NCBI GenBank assembly: GCA_030686995.1
Contig: CM060681.1
Span: 164,236,333 to 164,300,332 of the forward strand
DNA from: Artemisia argyi
Taxonomy: Eukaryota; Streptophyta; Magnoliopsida; Asterales; Asteraceae
DNA length: 64,000 bases
Reading direction: 5' to 3'
A program made the position numbers and the translations under genes. The notes below the pieces were generated by a model. That model did no database searches, had not been told where the DNA came from, and saw only the letters and a list, made by a program, of their open reading frames with translations. Position 1 is the first letter of the stretch. Every line of letters starts with the position of its first letter. Positions 1 to 11,947 of this stretch are shown in pieces.

Positions 1-64
1 TGAAAACCCATATATGTTGCTAATTTTTGTTCACCGAGTCACTAGCTTGACTCGATCCCCGAAT

Positions 65-2484
65 TCATTGGTCCATGGGGAAAGTTTGGAGATCCGGGAC
101 AACCATGGGTGGTATGTCCTCTCCAAAATCATGTTTCAAACGATGACCATTCACTTTGAAGTTGGGACCTTCGGGTTGAGATAACTCAACAGTCCCGTAT
201 GGATATACTTTAGCAATAGTGAATGGTCCAGTCCATCGGGTTTTTAATTTCCCCGAGAAGATCTTTAACCTTGAGTTGAAAAGAAGGACTCTGTCACCGA
301 CGTTGAAAACGCGGTTCTTAATCTTAGAGTCGTGAATTTTCTTTGTCTTTTCTTTGTAGATCAAAGAGTTCTCGTAGGCTTGATCACGAAGTTCGTTTAA
401 TTCATTGAGTTGAACCTTACGGTGATCACCCGCTTTATGAAGGTCGTAGTTTGCATGTTTCAAGGCCCAGTAGGCTTTGTGCTCGAGCTCGATCGGTAAA
501 TGACACGCCTTCCCGTATACAAGCTTGTATGGAGTACACCCGATGGGTGTTTTGTAAGCTGTACGGAAGGCCCAGAGTGCATCAACTAGTTTATCCGACC
601 AGGAAGCACGGTTTTCACCTACTGTCCTCTCAAGAATCCGTTTTATACCACGGTTGGAAACCTCCACCTGCCCACTTGTTTGGGGGAGATACGCGGTAGA
701 GAGACGATGAGTAACACCGTACTTAAGCATGACTTTTGCAAATTGATCATTGCAAAAGTGAGTACCGCGATCACTAATGATGGCACGTGGAGTTCCAAAA
801 CGAGCAAAGAGGGATTTCAAGAATTTCACAACAACTCGGGCATCGTTAGTGGGTAAGGCCTTAGCCTCAACCCATTTTGACAAATAGTCAACAGCCACGA
901 GAATATACTTGTTTCCACGAGAAGATGGGAATGGCCCCATAAAATCAATGCCCCAGACGTCAAAGATTTCACAAACTTGAATGGCATTTTGTGGCATTTC
1001 ATTCTTTTGTGAAATATTACCGTGACGCTGACAAGCATCACAAGTTTTGACTAACTCGTGGGCATCCTTGTAGATCGTGGGCCAATAGAAACCGGAATCA
1101 AACACCTTTTTGGCGGTGTAGTTAGGACTATGGTGGCCCCCGGTGGGTCCAGCATGGCAAGCCTTGAGAATATCAGCGGCTTCCTGTCCGTATACACATC
1201 GCCTGATGACTTGATCGGCACAGATTTTGAAGAGAAAGGGGTCGTCCCAGAAGTAATGTTTAACGTCTTTGAAGAATTTGTTTTTCTGTTGGGACGTCAA
1301 CCCCTTAACAATGAAGTTACCCGCATGGTAATTTGCAAAGTCGGCAAACCATGGGGTAGTAGAGTCACCACGAAAAGCAACCGCATTGAGTGTTTCGAGA
1401 GGAAATGTTTCATTTATTTCCTTTTTCTCGAACACATCCTGATGAGGGTTTTCTAATCGTGAGAGATGATCAGCAGCAAGGTTCTCAGCTCCTTTTTTAT
1501 CACGGATAATGATATAAAATTCTTGGAGGAGGAGAACCCATCGGAGAAGCCTCGGCTTTGCATCTTGCTTTGCAAATAGGTACTTCAAAGCCGAGTGATC
1601 CGTATACACCACGCATTTGGTCAGGATCAAGTATGGCCGGAATTTTTCAAAGGCATACACCACAGCTAGGAGTTCTTTTTCAGTGGTGGTGTAATGACCT
1701 TGAGCCTCGGTCATAGTTTTACTTGCGTAGTGTATAGGCTGAAAGTATTTTGCTTTACGTTGCCCCAAGACCGCACCTATGGCAAAATCACTATCATCGC
1801 ACATAAGCTCAGAAGGTAGGTCCCAATCGGGGGCAACAAGAATCGGTGCCTCGGTAAGCGTTTTCTTTAATGTTTCAAAAGCTTCGATGTACTCAGGAGA
1901 GAAGATGAAAGGAGTATCCTTCTCGAGGAGATGGGTCATAGGCCGGGCAATCTTAGAGAAATCTTGGATAAACCTACGGTAGAAGCCGGCATGACCCAAA
2001 AAGCTCCTAACACCTTTAACGGTGGTGGGATGAGGTAATTTAGCAATGACATCGATTTTGGCTTTGTCAACCTCAATCCCGTTTTTTGAAATTTTATGGC
2101 CGAGGACAATGCCCTCCTTAACCATAAAGTGGCTCTTCTCCCAGTTGAGACTTAGATTCGTTTCTTTGCAACGTTTAAGAATCTGTTCCAAGTGGGAGAG
2201 GCAAGACTGGAATGAATCCCCGATGACTGAAAAGTCATCCATGAATACCTCCATGGTTTTCCCGATCATTTCGGAAAAGATAGACATCATGCACCTCTGG
2301 AACGTGCCTGGTGCATTACATAAGCCGAAAGGCATACGTCTATAAGCAAAAGTTCTGTAGGGGCATGTGAAGGTAGTCTTCTCTTGATCCTGGGGATCAA
2401 TGGGGAATTGGAAGTAACTCGAAAAACCATCGAGGAAGCAGTAGTATTCATTCCCCGCAAGTATTTCAAGCATCTGGTCCATAA
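65..2484 (-). pseudogene. Athila-A pol, 3' part: end of RT, RNase H, integrase
   Basis: Open reading from the insertion junction to a natural stop at 65-67. It contains the RT catalytic motif FMDDF, an RNase H block with the MCDDSD and TDHSALKYL motifs, the integrase HHCC zinc finger (CDACQRHG), the catalytic core ([19 protein letters not shown], and a Glu in the GQVEVSN motif) and a C-terminal GPF-type module. It matches the C-terminal half of the Athila-B polyprotein almost residue for residue, and this half has no internal stop. Its 5' continuation is at 36196, beyond the Sire-1 insertion. The RNase H reads CDDSDF where Athila-B reads CDASDY. It is annotated as a pseudogene because the gene is split and its gag half is broken. 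Confidence 0.93.
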
Positions 2485-3877
2485 TGTTGACATAAATAAT
2501 GCCTAAAAACATTATTAACATGTTATCAATATCTCTATGTTTTAATTATCACAAAATATAAACTCATAGAACTAAAACTTGTGACATAAACAAGTATTTA
2601 GTGATTAATATTTCTCTTTACATCCAAATCACTTAAGGTATGAATAAACAAAGTGTTTAGTGCAATTTCTGATCAAAGGGATATTTAATTAACTAATGCA
2701 AAGTTTATTTTATCATATAAACATATTATATATTTTTGAAAAACACTTTTGGTAATAAAGAAAAATGTTTTATTCATACTAAATATATGAATTCAAATTT
2801 TTAACCAAAATCAGTTAGTTTTTCACCAAATAAACTTTCCCCACTAAAAGACAAAGAATCTGGCCGTTTCAGCTGGGCGGCCCCCTTAATTATAAGGGGC
2901 GGTCCCCTTAAAATTAAGGGGACCGGCCTTGATTTAAGGGGACCGGCCACGCTCCTGTGTCAGAATCTTTTGCCTATAAATACCACCTTAAACCTGGATT
3001 TTTTCCTCACCTTTTGCACTACAGAATTTTCTGTTCTAGATCTCCATTTCCAATCTATAAATCCTTTGATCATACATTCTTAAATCTTTGTTTCAAAGTG
3101 ATCCAAACATCATCCCATCAAGTGCAAGAGAAGAATACTTCTATCCCTCAAGACAAGAAGTATTACAACTTGTTGTGATCTCCACATCTAAGTTGTTAGT
3201 GAATCATCATTGTTATTATTTCATTGTGTGATTAGTTGTGAATATTTGTTTGAAGATAGTGTAGTTTGATATATAGTGTGATTGGTTAGAAGAATAGTTG
3301 TGAAGAATATAAGTTAGGAAGAAGATTGGTGTGTAGAAGAATAAGTTAGGAAGAAGATTGGTGTGTAGAAGAATAGGTGTGAAGAAGATTGGTGTGTAGA
3401 AGAATAGGTGTGAAGAAGATTGGTGTGTAGAAGATTGGTGTGAAGAAGTGGTGTGATTAAGTAGTTAATAGGTGTGAACTAGTTGTGTAGAAGTTGTGAT
3501 TAAGTTGTGAAGTTATTGTGGTGTGTAAATTGGTGTGTAAGGTTTTCTCCGCCATAAGGGAGCTTGTTGATATAGTGAAGAAAACTCTCGAGTTAGGTGC
3601 TCGGGGAGTGGAGTAGGGCAAGGAAGGTGACCTTGTAGCCGAACCACTATAAATCTCTTGTCTCTCGGTTCGATCTTTCCAACCCTTATCTATTTCTTTA
3701 CTTACGTTATTATTGCTTTATCGTACATACTTAGTGTTGTTCATATTGTGCATGACTTGATTTCATATAACATCGAATCTATATTTTATAAAAGAAAGAA
3801 AACTTTTAAACAAATTTTTATAACAATTTAAAAACGACGTAAAACTATTCACCCCCCCTCCCTTCTAGTTTTCCACA
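2485..3877 (+). repeat. Sire-1 5' LTR
   Basis: 1393 bp, TG...CA ended. It holds GC-rich inverted repeats at 2875-2949, a TATA box at 2975-2982, and a purine-rich tandem array at about 3300-3480 built on GAAGAAGATTGGTGTGTAGA-like units of about 27 bp. The array is reproduced in the 3' LTR with small changes. Confidence 0.94.
2875..2982 (+). promoter_or_regulatory. Sire-1 LTR promoter: GC-rich palindromes plus TATA box
   Basis: Four to five related blocks of AAGGGG(A)CCGGCC and their inverted form lie at 2875-2949. One is an inverted repeat with arms CCCCTTAA and TTAAGGGG around AA. Position 2975-2982 is TATAAATA. The cluster stands out from AT-rich surroundings. Conserved palindromes in LTRs are a reported Sirevirus feature; their role as transcription-factor sites is inference. 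Confidence 0.7.
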
Positions 3878-3879
3878 AT

Positions 3880-3892
3880 TGGTATCAAGAGC
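3880..3892 (+). other. Sire-1 primer binding site (initiator Met tRNA)
   Basis: TGGTATCAAGAGC two bases after the LTR. It is complementary to the 3' end of plant initiator Met tRNA, the usual copia primer, with one extra A compared with the common TGGTATCAGAGC form. Confidence 0.85.
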
Positions 3893-3945
3893 CACGTCTA
3901 ACAAGATCTTTAAAATATATTGTATTTTAAAACTTGTAACGATCT

Positions 3946-5860
3946 ATGGAATCTTTAAAATATTTAGAAAGGCAATCTATGCAAAGACCACCACTATTTG
4001 AAAGTGACGGATTTTTATATTGGAAAAATAGATTCAAAACTTATGTGAAATCAAAAGATCTTGATCTTTGGCATATTATTACTTTTGGTGATTTTTCTCC
4101 TATTCAATATAATGTTGAAACTAAAATGAATGAAATTGTGTCTTTTGAAGAACAAAATGATGATTTGAAAAAGAAATTAGCAAAAAATAATGAGGCTAAA
4201 ATGGTAATTTATAATGCGTTACCACGCAAAGAATATGAAAGAATTTTTTTGTGTAAAACCGCCAAAGAAATTTGGGATTCTTTACTAATTACTCACCAAG
4301 GTAATAGCTAAGTCAAAGATAATAAAATAGATCTTCTTGTACAACAATATGAACAATTTACGATTCCGGAAGAGGAATCAATTGATAATGCTTTTGCTAA
4401 GTTTAACACTATCATCACAAGTTTAAAAGCATTTGATGAGATATTTTCTAGTAAAAATTGTGTTAGGAAATTCCTTAGGGCATTGCATCCAAAATGGCGA
4501 GCTAAGGTCACGGCAATCGAAGAATCAAAGAACTTGATGACGTCATCACTAGATAAACTAATTGGCAACTTGAAGGTTCATGAAGAAATCATAAGAAGAG
4601 ATTCGGAAATGGTCAAAGTCAAGAAAGAACAAACCAAATCCATTGCTCTAAAAGCCAAAAAGGAACCTAGTGATGATGATGATTCAAGTGACGAAAGTGA
4701 AGACGAAGAATATGCAATAGCCATAAGAGAATTCAAGAAGTTCTTCAAGAGACGAGGAAGATTCACTAGATCATCACGAGACGAAAGAAAAGCATTCCAA
4801 AGGAATAGAAGTGACAACTACGGGAAAAGAAAGTGCTTTAGATGTGGAAGTCCAAATCATCTCATTGGCGAATGTCTAAAGCCACCGGGTTATGAAAGTC
4901 AAGGTGCTTTTGTTAGTGGAACATGGAGTGAGAGTGACAAAGAAGAAGTTGAAAAGCCAAGAGACGAAAAGTGTTTTATGGCAAAAGAAACCGACGAAAT
5001 ATGTTTGGGAATTGACTTGGAACCTGACGAATGGATCAAAGATAGCGGATGTTCGAGGCACATGACGGGGAATCGCAATCTATTCTCTACATACAAGGCA
5101 TACAATGGAGGTAACATTATTTTCGGTAGTGACTTACGTGGAAAAATCATTGGCAAAGGTATGATCTCTCAAGACTCACTTACTATTGAAAATGTAGAGC
5201 ATGTAGATAAATTAACATATAACTTGCTTAGTGTAGGACAAATATGTGATAATAAATGTAGAGTCACATTTACCGAAGATGATAGCGAAATAGTTAAGAA
5301 TGGAAAAATTATAGGTAAAGGAATTAGAAAATGAGGCATATATGTTATGAAACTAGGAAACAAACCTGAGGATAGGATATGCCTAACGACCCTAGATGAA
5401 AACTCTACACTATGGCATAGGAGATTAGGACATGCTAACATGCAACAAATACAATCTTTGGCCTCTAAGGAATTAGTTAGAAATTTGCCTAATCTAAAAT
5501 ATGACAAGCATTTTTGTGATGCATGTAAAATTGGAAAACAAGCTCATGCTAGTCACAAAGCCAAGAATATAGTATCCACTACTAGATGCCTAGAATTATT
5601 CCATATGGATCTTTTTGGTCCATCCGCCGTGCGGAACTATGGAGAAAACAAATATACCTTAGTGATAGTAGATGACTACTCACGATACACGTGGACTAGG
5701 TTTTTAAGTGACAAAACCCAAGCCTTTGAAAAATTCGAAATATTTAGTAAAATGATTCAAAATAAATTAGGATGCTCAATAGTTGCCATTAGAACGAACC
5801 ATGGTAGGGAATTTGATAACGAAGTACAATTCAGAAAATATTGCGAGTTAAATGGAATAT
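3946..5860 (+). pseudogene. Sire-1 gag-pol, 5' part: gag, protease, integrase N-terminal half
   Basis: One reading frame from ATG 3946, broken by in-frame stops TAA at 4309-4311 and TGA at 5332-5334 and cut by the NA element at 5861. The gag part has the copia UBN2-type capsid region, an acidic and lysine-rich stretch and one zinc knuckle CFRCGSPNHLIGEC near 4840. The protease motif KDSGCSRHMTG starts with the catalytic Asp at 5041. The GAG-pre-integrase finger (LWHRRLGHAN to CDACKIGKQ) and the first integrase Asp (HMDLFGP) follow. The second catalytic Asp of the integrase is replaced by Asn (codon 5797-5799, RTNHGREFDN). The frame continues at 30424. Confidence 0.92.
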
Positions 5861-8800
5861 TGATTGATGCTAAACCACCAACTTAAATTAACCAAAGAAT
5901 GGTCAACTCAAGTCAAACAGCCTAGAGTCAATGCTCCGCGGAATATAGTGTTTCCCCGGGTCGTTATATCCCGACGAGGTGTGGATTGTATTCAAACGGC
6001 TTGTGTGATCGGGTGAATTTGGATGAGAAAGGGGTTTGTGTGTGATTAAGCTAATGAATCTACAAGGAAATAGCTTGAACAACCTATATGAATAAGACTT
6101 TAAGCTAAGAAAAACCAGAAACGATTTAAACCTAAAAACGAGTACGTTACGTTTAAATAAAACGTAGACGTACAAAATAAAAAGTGAAAACGGAAATATG
6201 AAAACACCCAGGGGGTGAAAATGATTTTTTTACAAACTTGAAAGTAAAAGAAAATTTTAGAAAATTAAAATTAATTTTTACACTATTTAATTATTTATTA
6301 TTAATTAAATACTAATTATTACTAATTATTAATATTTAAAATACTTAAATATAATACAATATTAATTAAATACTAAAAAGGGTGAAAATAAAATTTCTAA
6401 AACTATAAAATAACTAAAAATAATTTTTAAAAATAAAAATATGTATTTTTGTCTTTTTGTGGTTTTTGTATTAATTAATTACTAATTAATTACTAATTAA
6501 CTAATTAAACTATTTTAAATTAAAAAAACACTAAATGACAGTAAAAATTCTAATAAAATTTCTAAAATTATTTTATAACATATAAAAGATATAAAAAATA
6601 TAAAAACAAGGTTTTACTTAATAAAAACTAATTGTGCTATTTTAAACTTAATATTAATTAATAATAAATAAAACTAAGATTAATTCTAATAAATACTTAA
6701 TGATTAAATAAAAATCCGAGAAAATTATTAAAAATACTTTAATATAAGATGAATTTAATAAAAATATAGAATAGCTAAGTACTTAAATAAATTTAAAAAT
6801 GAAAATTAAAATCAAATTACATTAAATAGAAACTATCACTTAATAATTAAATTGGATTTTTTTGAAATTTTTCTTTTGGAAACTTATTACACTACTGAAA
6901 ATAAGAAACTTTTACAAAAACAACTTCCTTGGAGCTAAAAAATAAGCAAAGCAAGTGCTTATTTGGTTGACAGTTGACTTTGGTCAACTGTCAAGGGAAA
7001 ATGGTAATGTGGACTACTAGAGGGGCCGACAAAGGATAAGTCTAATACAAATAAGCTATGAGAACTAAAATAAGGTGGAAAAAGCAACTTGGGACCACAG
7101 AATAAGCAGATGGGTCAAAATAAGCAATTCCAACAACTATTTGACACTCAGAATTGGGACAGAAAAGATGGGTTGATTCAGGTGGGTCCTAGTGGGTTCA
7201 AGGTCAAACTAGTGGTCAATACCACTTCCCTGGTAGGAGGAGGGTGGAAAGGAACCAAATTGGTGGCCTGGGGCCCACTGAGGTATCCAGAACACCACCA
7301 CAAAGTGGGTGGTGTGGGCTGATGTGCAGCTGCACAGGGCAGACCTTGCCCTGCAAGTCACTTTGGGGCTTTGTGGGGCCTAGGGAAAAAACTGCAAAAA
7401 TAAAAGGGACATGGGGACTTGTAACTGAGATGGTAGGCAACAATTAGAAACAATTTTCAAGCAATGAAAGCAAACATAAAATTCAAGACAATTCTTTGAA
7501 GTTTTGTAAAAAACTGAAAGAGTGCAATGTTGACTTTTGATAAAACTTGGAAAGTTGACTTTTTTTGGTTTTAATCTAATATAACAAGCTTGTAAACATG
7601 TAATAAACCAAAATAAAGTTAGACTCACCTAAAGCTACAAGATACAAGCTAGTTTAAAGGTTTATGGGGCTTAATGACCAAACAGTGAACAGATAGGCAA
7701 CCTTTGTGGTGATTTTGACTTTAGCTTACAAAGGGACTAAGTTTTAAAGCTTAAATATCCTCACTAAACCTAACCAAACATGTTCAAGCATCAAACACCC
7801 ACTGAGACTCACTGTATCTCAGTGGAACCTACTAATCCAAACACTCCTATGTAACTGAAAATGGTGATTAAGAAGAGCAGACAATCAATCTAAACCATGA
7901 AATTGTGTAATTAACTCAAACTAACAGTAATCAAACCTAGATGAACTAGATTGAGCAACTAATGAAGTACATAAATATTGAATGCAAGAAATAATTGAAA
8001 GATGCTTACTATGGAAGCCAACTGAGAAATGGAACCAGGGAAACCAAACCACAAGCTACACCCCCCTTGGGGTTCTAATACCCCTGAAATCCAAATACAA
8101 CCAAGTCTCTTGCCTTCTTCTTTCTTGAAGACTGATTTTTATTTTTTATTTTTTATTTTTCTTGGATTTAAGTAAAACTGAATTAGAAGTCTTCTAGGTG
8201 GAATCTAAGCTTCAACAAGCTTATAAATGATTGATTTGGACTTAAAGGAACATGAATGAACAACAATTAACAAGATTCAAGCAAAGTGTCAAATTTACTT
8301 GAAAATGTTAAAAAATTGAATTTGAAATTAGAAACTGAAACTGAGATACTTGAACATTAAACTTTCATTAATATTAAAAACAAGATACAAAGTGAAATTA
8401 AACTGGAATTAAAGGTTTCAAGACATAAAATTAAAGTTACACTACGAATTGGTCTAAAAACATGTGACCACCATAAACTTCTCTTTTCTTTCATCTTTAT
8501 AGTCCCTTGAGTGATACTTTCTCTTTCCCACATGCAATCTGAGCCGTTGGATGCCTTGATTCAATCTCAGCCATTCAAAACTATTTTGGCGGGAAATTGG
8601 GAAATGGGCAGTTGTGGTGTTGGTGATGTAATTAATGAGGGTAGGAGGGGGAAGGTGAGGTTGGTGAGAGTATTAATTGGAGGTGAGACTTTGGTGATGG
8701 GAGGGGGGAGCACAGTTGCAGAAATCATGGAAGGTGGGGGATGATGAACAGTAGGTCGGGGTTGTGGTGTTGACTGGGGTCAAACGGGGTATTATTTAAA

Positions 8801-8909
8801 ACGGTTGGGAGATTTGGGCTTGATCAGTATTTTGATGCATTACTGAGTGTTTTTGTATGTTTTGCAGTTCAGATTTGACCACAAAGGATGAGTGTTTGAC
8901 CACTCATCA
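5861..8909 (-). repeat. NA 3' LTR (with internal deletion)
   Basis: 3049 bp, against 3578 bp for the other LTR. Most of the difference is a 513-bp deletion: the sequence at 8826/8827 joins what are 29827 and 30341 in the partner, across a TCA microhomology. Other differences are scattered substitutions and short indels, roughly 1 to 2 percent by eye. A minus-strand TATA box (TATAAAG) reads at 8495-8501. The part at 6180-6900 is very AT-rich. The tip reads GGATGAGTG...CACTCATCA on the plus strand, with one base changed from the consensus hairpin. Confidence 0.92.
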
Positions 8910-9703
8910 ATCCCCCACACTAAACTATTGCTAGTCTCTAGCAATACTGTTTTGAAAACTTGATGGATTTGAAATACACTTTACCAAAAGCCATCACTTC
9001 TGGAGTAGCCAGGTGTAAGAACTGTGGCACACCTGATAACCGTGTGATTTTGAGCAAACCATCAGCTGTCAACGGATTTGAGTAGTCTTTACCAAAAGCC
9101 GTTTGCTTCTGGACTAGCCAGCTCTTGATGGAATAGTCAACATCTTGGTGAGCTGATTACCAATTATGGATTTTCCACGGCCTTTACCACAAGCCATAAT
9201 CTTGCGGGCTAGCCAACTCATTTGTTTTTGGGGAGTTGAGGAACCATACAATTTTGGGAAAATTGCAAGCCATAAACGGATTTGAGATGTCTTTACCAAG
9301 AGCCGTTTGCTCCTGTACTAGCCAATCCCTTTTGTCGATTAGACAAGGCGGACTGATTACCACAAAAATTTTGAAGCACCAGTGAAAAAAATTTTAAAAT
9401 TTTTGAAATTTTGGCTAAAACGGGGGTATTATATAGTAAAATGTGATAAAATTCGCTAGAATATCGAAATACCCCCCCACACTTAGCATGAATATTGTCC
9501 TCAATATTCAAAATCCCGGCTATTATGCCGACATTTTAAACGTTAAAGGGCAACATTACAAGCTAAGTGTGGAAAACACCATTTTGTATTTTCACTTCTT
9601 TTGTAACCATAGCATGGGGGACTCCCCCACACTTAGGGTGAAAACCCTATAAGCATGCTACTGTTTTTGTTTACCGAGTCGCTAGCTTGACTCGACCCCG
9701 AAT
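8910..9703 (-). other. NA 3' untranslated region with three polypurine tracts
   Basis: On the minus strand this runs from the stop codon of the NA gene to the 3' LTR. Three similar purine tracts (plus-strand TCCCCCACACTTA at 9623-9635, ACCCCCCCACACTTA at 9471-9485, ATCCCCCACACTAA at 8910-8923) occur, the last directly next to the LTR and so the likely plus-strand primer. The array of structured repeats lies at 8961-9361. There is no gene in it. Confidence 0.8.
8961..9361 (-). other. NA array of four stem-loop/pseudoknot repeats (structured RNA candidate)
   Basis: Read on the minus strand from 9361 down to 8961 there are four units of the form GGTWAT or GGTTCCT, stem A, GCTAGY, stem B, TAAAG, then a segment complementary to the stem B loop. 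Examples: stem A of unit 3 is GAGCTG/CAGCTC (9150-9155 with 9119-9124 on the plus strand); stem B of unit 3 is GCTTCTGG (9105-9112) with CCAAAAGC (9092-9099). The loop of unit 4 (TGATGG) is fully complementary to CCATCA downstream. The same array with different but still pairing bases is at 21365-21774. The function is unknown. Confidence 0.75.
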
Positions 9704-10813
9704 TCATTTGTCCTTGGGGAAGCATGATGTGGAAGAAACAATCTCAATCGGACTTTCATTCAAGATGTTTGGATAAACATTTGAAGCACGTGAAAGTTCC
9801 ACACCGATGAGATAAGTATCCGGCTCAAGATTTAGATACATGAAAATGCCGGGATCAAAGATGGTATCTTCATTTCCGAAGGAGTGAAGAAGAGAAGAAG
9901 TCACCTTATAGGTGAAGAAAAGGAAGAAAATCATGATAAAAAGCATGATTTGATCTTCTTCCTCGAGAGCAGGCTCCGTAGCCTGAGTTTGGATTTCAAA
10001 GGGTAAGCTCGTAAATAACCCGGGAGGGTGGGTGGGAATTTGCAAATTCTCATAATTGAGAGCATCTCCCCCCGGGCTATCAAACTGATGAGCGAGTTCA
10101 CCGGAGAACTCCTCATGAAGAGAATTATTCACAAGATGTGAATCTGTGGACTCATCACAATCCTCGTCAAAGATTGGATTATTAGAAATCATAGTAAATT
10201 CAGAATCGAATTCAAATAGAGGATTGGTGAGAGTCGTATTAAATGTTTCGGGAACAAAGAGATTATCATTCTCTATTGGACTGCTGGGATCAGAAGTGAG
10301 TGACGGATCATGATATAGGAGACTTTCAATTTCTCCCAGATCGGCTTGGAAATCGAGGAGACCATCATCACTTTCCAATGAAAGTGGATTGATGTGAGTA
10401 AGTTCATCAGCGAACTCCTCAAGAAGATGATCAGCATCAGTTTGTGGGACTGATGCCTCAACATACTCGATGTCTCCATAAGACATACAATCATCGCTAC
10501 AATCTGAGAAAGTCTCAAATTGATCTTTAGGACACTCAATAGGGGAAGGAATATCACATACATGATCCAAAGTTCCCTGTGACTCTCCCGGGATTGGGAC
10601 AAGGATCTCAACACTAGACTTTATTAATTCGTCCGATTCCTTATTAGGAACAGTGCTAAGATGCTCATCCCCCATGTTCAGAGAGTGAGTGGAAACCTCG
10701 GGTGTGATAAGAGCATACTGAGGGAGATAAGAAAGACTAGCACACATAGATTTTATATTTTTCACGTGTTCTTCTGCTAGCAATTCTTGCATACTCTTAT
10801 CTCCTTGTGCTTC
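9704..10813 (-). pseudogene. NA single ORF, C-terminal part (acidic, one membrane-like segment)
   Basis: Open from the Athila-B junction at 10813 to a stop at 9704-9706, about 370 codons. It starts in the motif DKSMQELLAEEH and is strongly acidic (many D, E, S, P). Near the end (plus 9902-9950) there is a hydrophobic run FIMIFFLFFTYKV long enough for a membrane helix. It ends in FPKDK, like the FPKDN end of the Athila-B polyprotein, and both are followed by similar untranslated sequence. No enzyme motif is visible. The frame across the Athila-B insertion is preserved once the GCTTC duplication is discounted. It could be a structural or env-like protein; I do not recognise a named family. Confidence 0.8.
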
Positions 10814-10989
10814 TGATGAGTGCTTAAACACTCATCATTTTTATCGTATCTGGACTGCCAAAACATCCAAAAACACCCAAAAACGCATCAAAATACACAA
10901 TTTATTCCAAAAGTGTGTTTTATATGTTTTAGTTGCAAAATGTTTGAAAACAAATGAAAAACGAACAAAGTTTGCACAATTGGCAGTTT

Positions 10990-11475
10990 CAGTCCCTCAA
11001 GTTTCAAAATTTGGCAAAACTAGTCCCTGGAAGTTTAAAACGAAAGAAAAGTCAACCCAAGGCAAAGAAAAGTCAAAAATTATCAAAATAAGTCCTTGGG
11101 TAATAAAGTTTGAGAAAATTACACTTTTACCCCTTAAAATCCAAAATTGACAAAAATGGTCCCTGGAATTTTGGAAATTGACAGATTCAGTCCCTGGTGG
11201 GATAATTTTGAAAGAAAATCACTTTTGGTCCTTGGAAAATCATAAATTGTCAAAAATGATCTTCTGGTGTGAGTTTGAGGAAATTACAACATTGGTCCCT
11301 TAAGTTTGGAAATTTGGCAAAAATGGTCCTCGGGAAATTTAAAATGGAAAATTACAATTTTGGTCCTTTGGATATTTAAGCATGGCAGGTTTAGTCCCTT
11401 TGGTGTTTTTTGAAACTTTCCAAAACAGGCCCTCCATTTTCAGTTAATTACAAATTAGGTCCTTGTGGTTTTAGC
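10990..11475 (+). repeat. Athila-B U3 array of degenerate GGTCCCTGG repeats
   Basis: About a dozen degenerate units spaced roughly 30 to 45 bases. Each has a core such as AGTCCCTGG, GGTCCTTGG or GGTCCCTTAAG followed by a short A/T-rich stretch (TTTGGAAATT, TTTGAAAATT). The same array recurs in the 3' LTR, in inverted orientation in the NA 5' LTR (about 29890-30260) and in the Athila-A LTR (about 43640-44120). It lies upstream of the TATA box, so an enhancer role is possible but inferred. Confidence 0.75.
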
Positions 11476-11938
11476 TAAACTAAACAAACAATCCCAAAAC
11501 CAAACGGACCTAAACTAACTTAACCCAACACCAAACAGCCCACCTTATAACTCCATATCTGATCCAGTTACTCACCCAGGCCCATACCTTAGCCCACCCA
11601 AAACACCCCACCGTTCTAAATAATACTCCCATTGACCCGGTCAATGCTCTCCACCTCCCCAAACAAAACCAACCCGTGACTTTCCCCCCCCCCTTCTGCA
11701 AACTTCATCATCACCCTCTCACCTCTGATTACACTCAACCATCATAACCTATTCCCCCCTACACACCACCAAAAGCTACACGCCAAACTCACCCTTCTGG
11801 CTTCAGTTACCAAAAGAAAAAGTTAAAAAAATCTTGGCGCCAAAATCCAATTGGATGGTAGGGATCACATCATCTTCATCTAAGGGCTCAAATGGAAGGA
11901 AGAGTTCAAGTGGGTGCTCAAAACCCTAATTTGGAAGC

Positions 11939-11947
11939 TATAAAAAG
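11939..11947 (+). promoter_or_regulatory. Athila-B LTR TATA box
   Basis: TATAAAAAG, repeated at 22951 in the 3' LTR. It is the best TATA match in the LTR and is followed by a purine-rich segment. The likely transcript start is about 30 bases downstream; this is inferred. Confidence 0.6.

Noticed and set aside
10814..10840. CTGATGAG at the LTR tip looks like the conserved core of a hammerhead ribozyme
   Set aside because: The GAAA box and cleavage site needed after stem II are absent; the sequence is just an inverted repeat.
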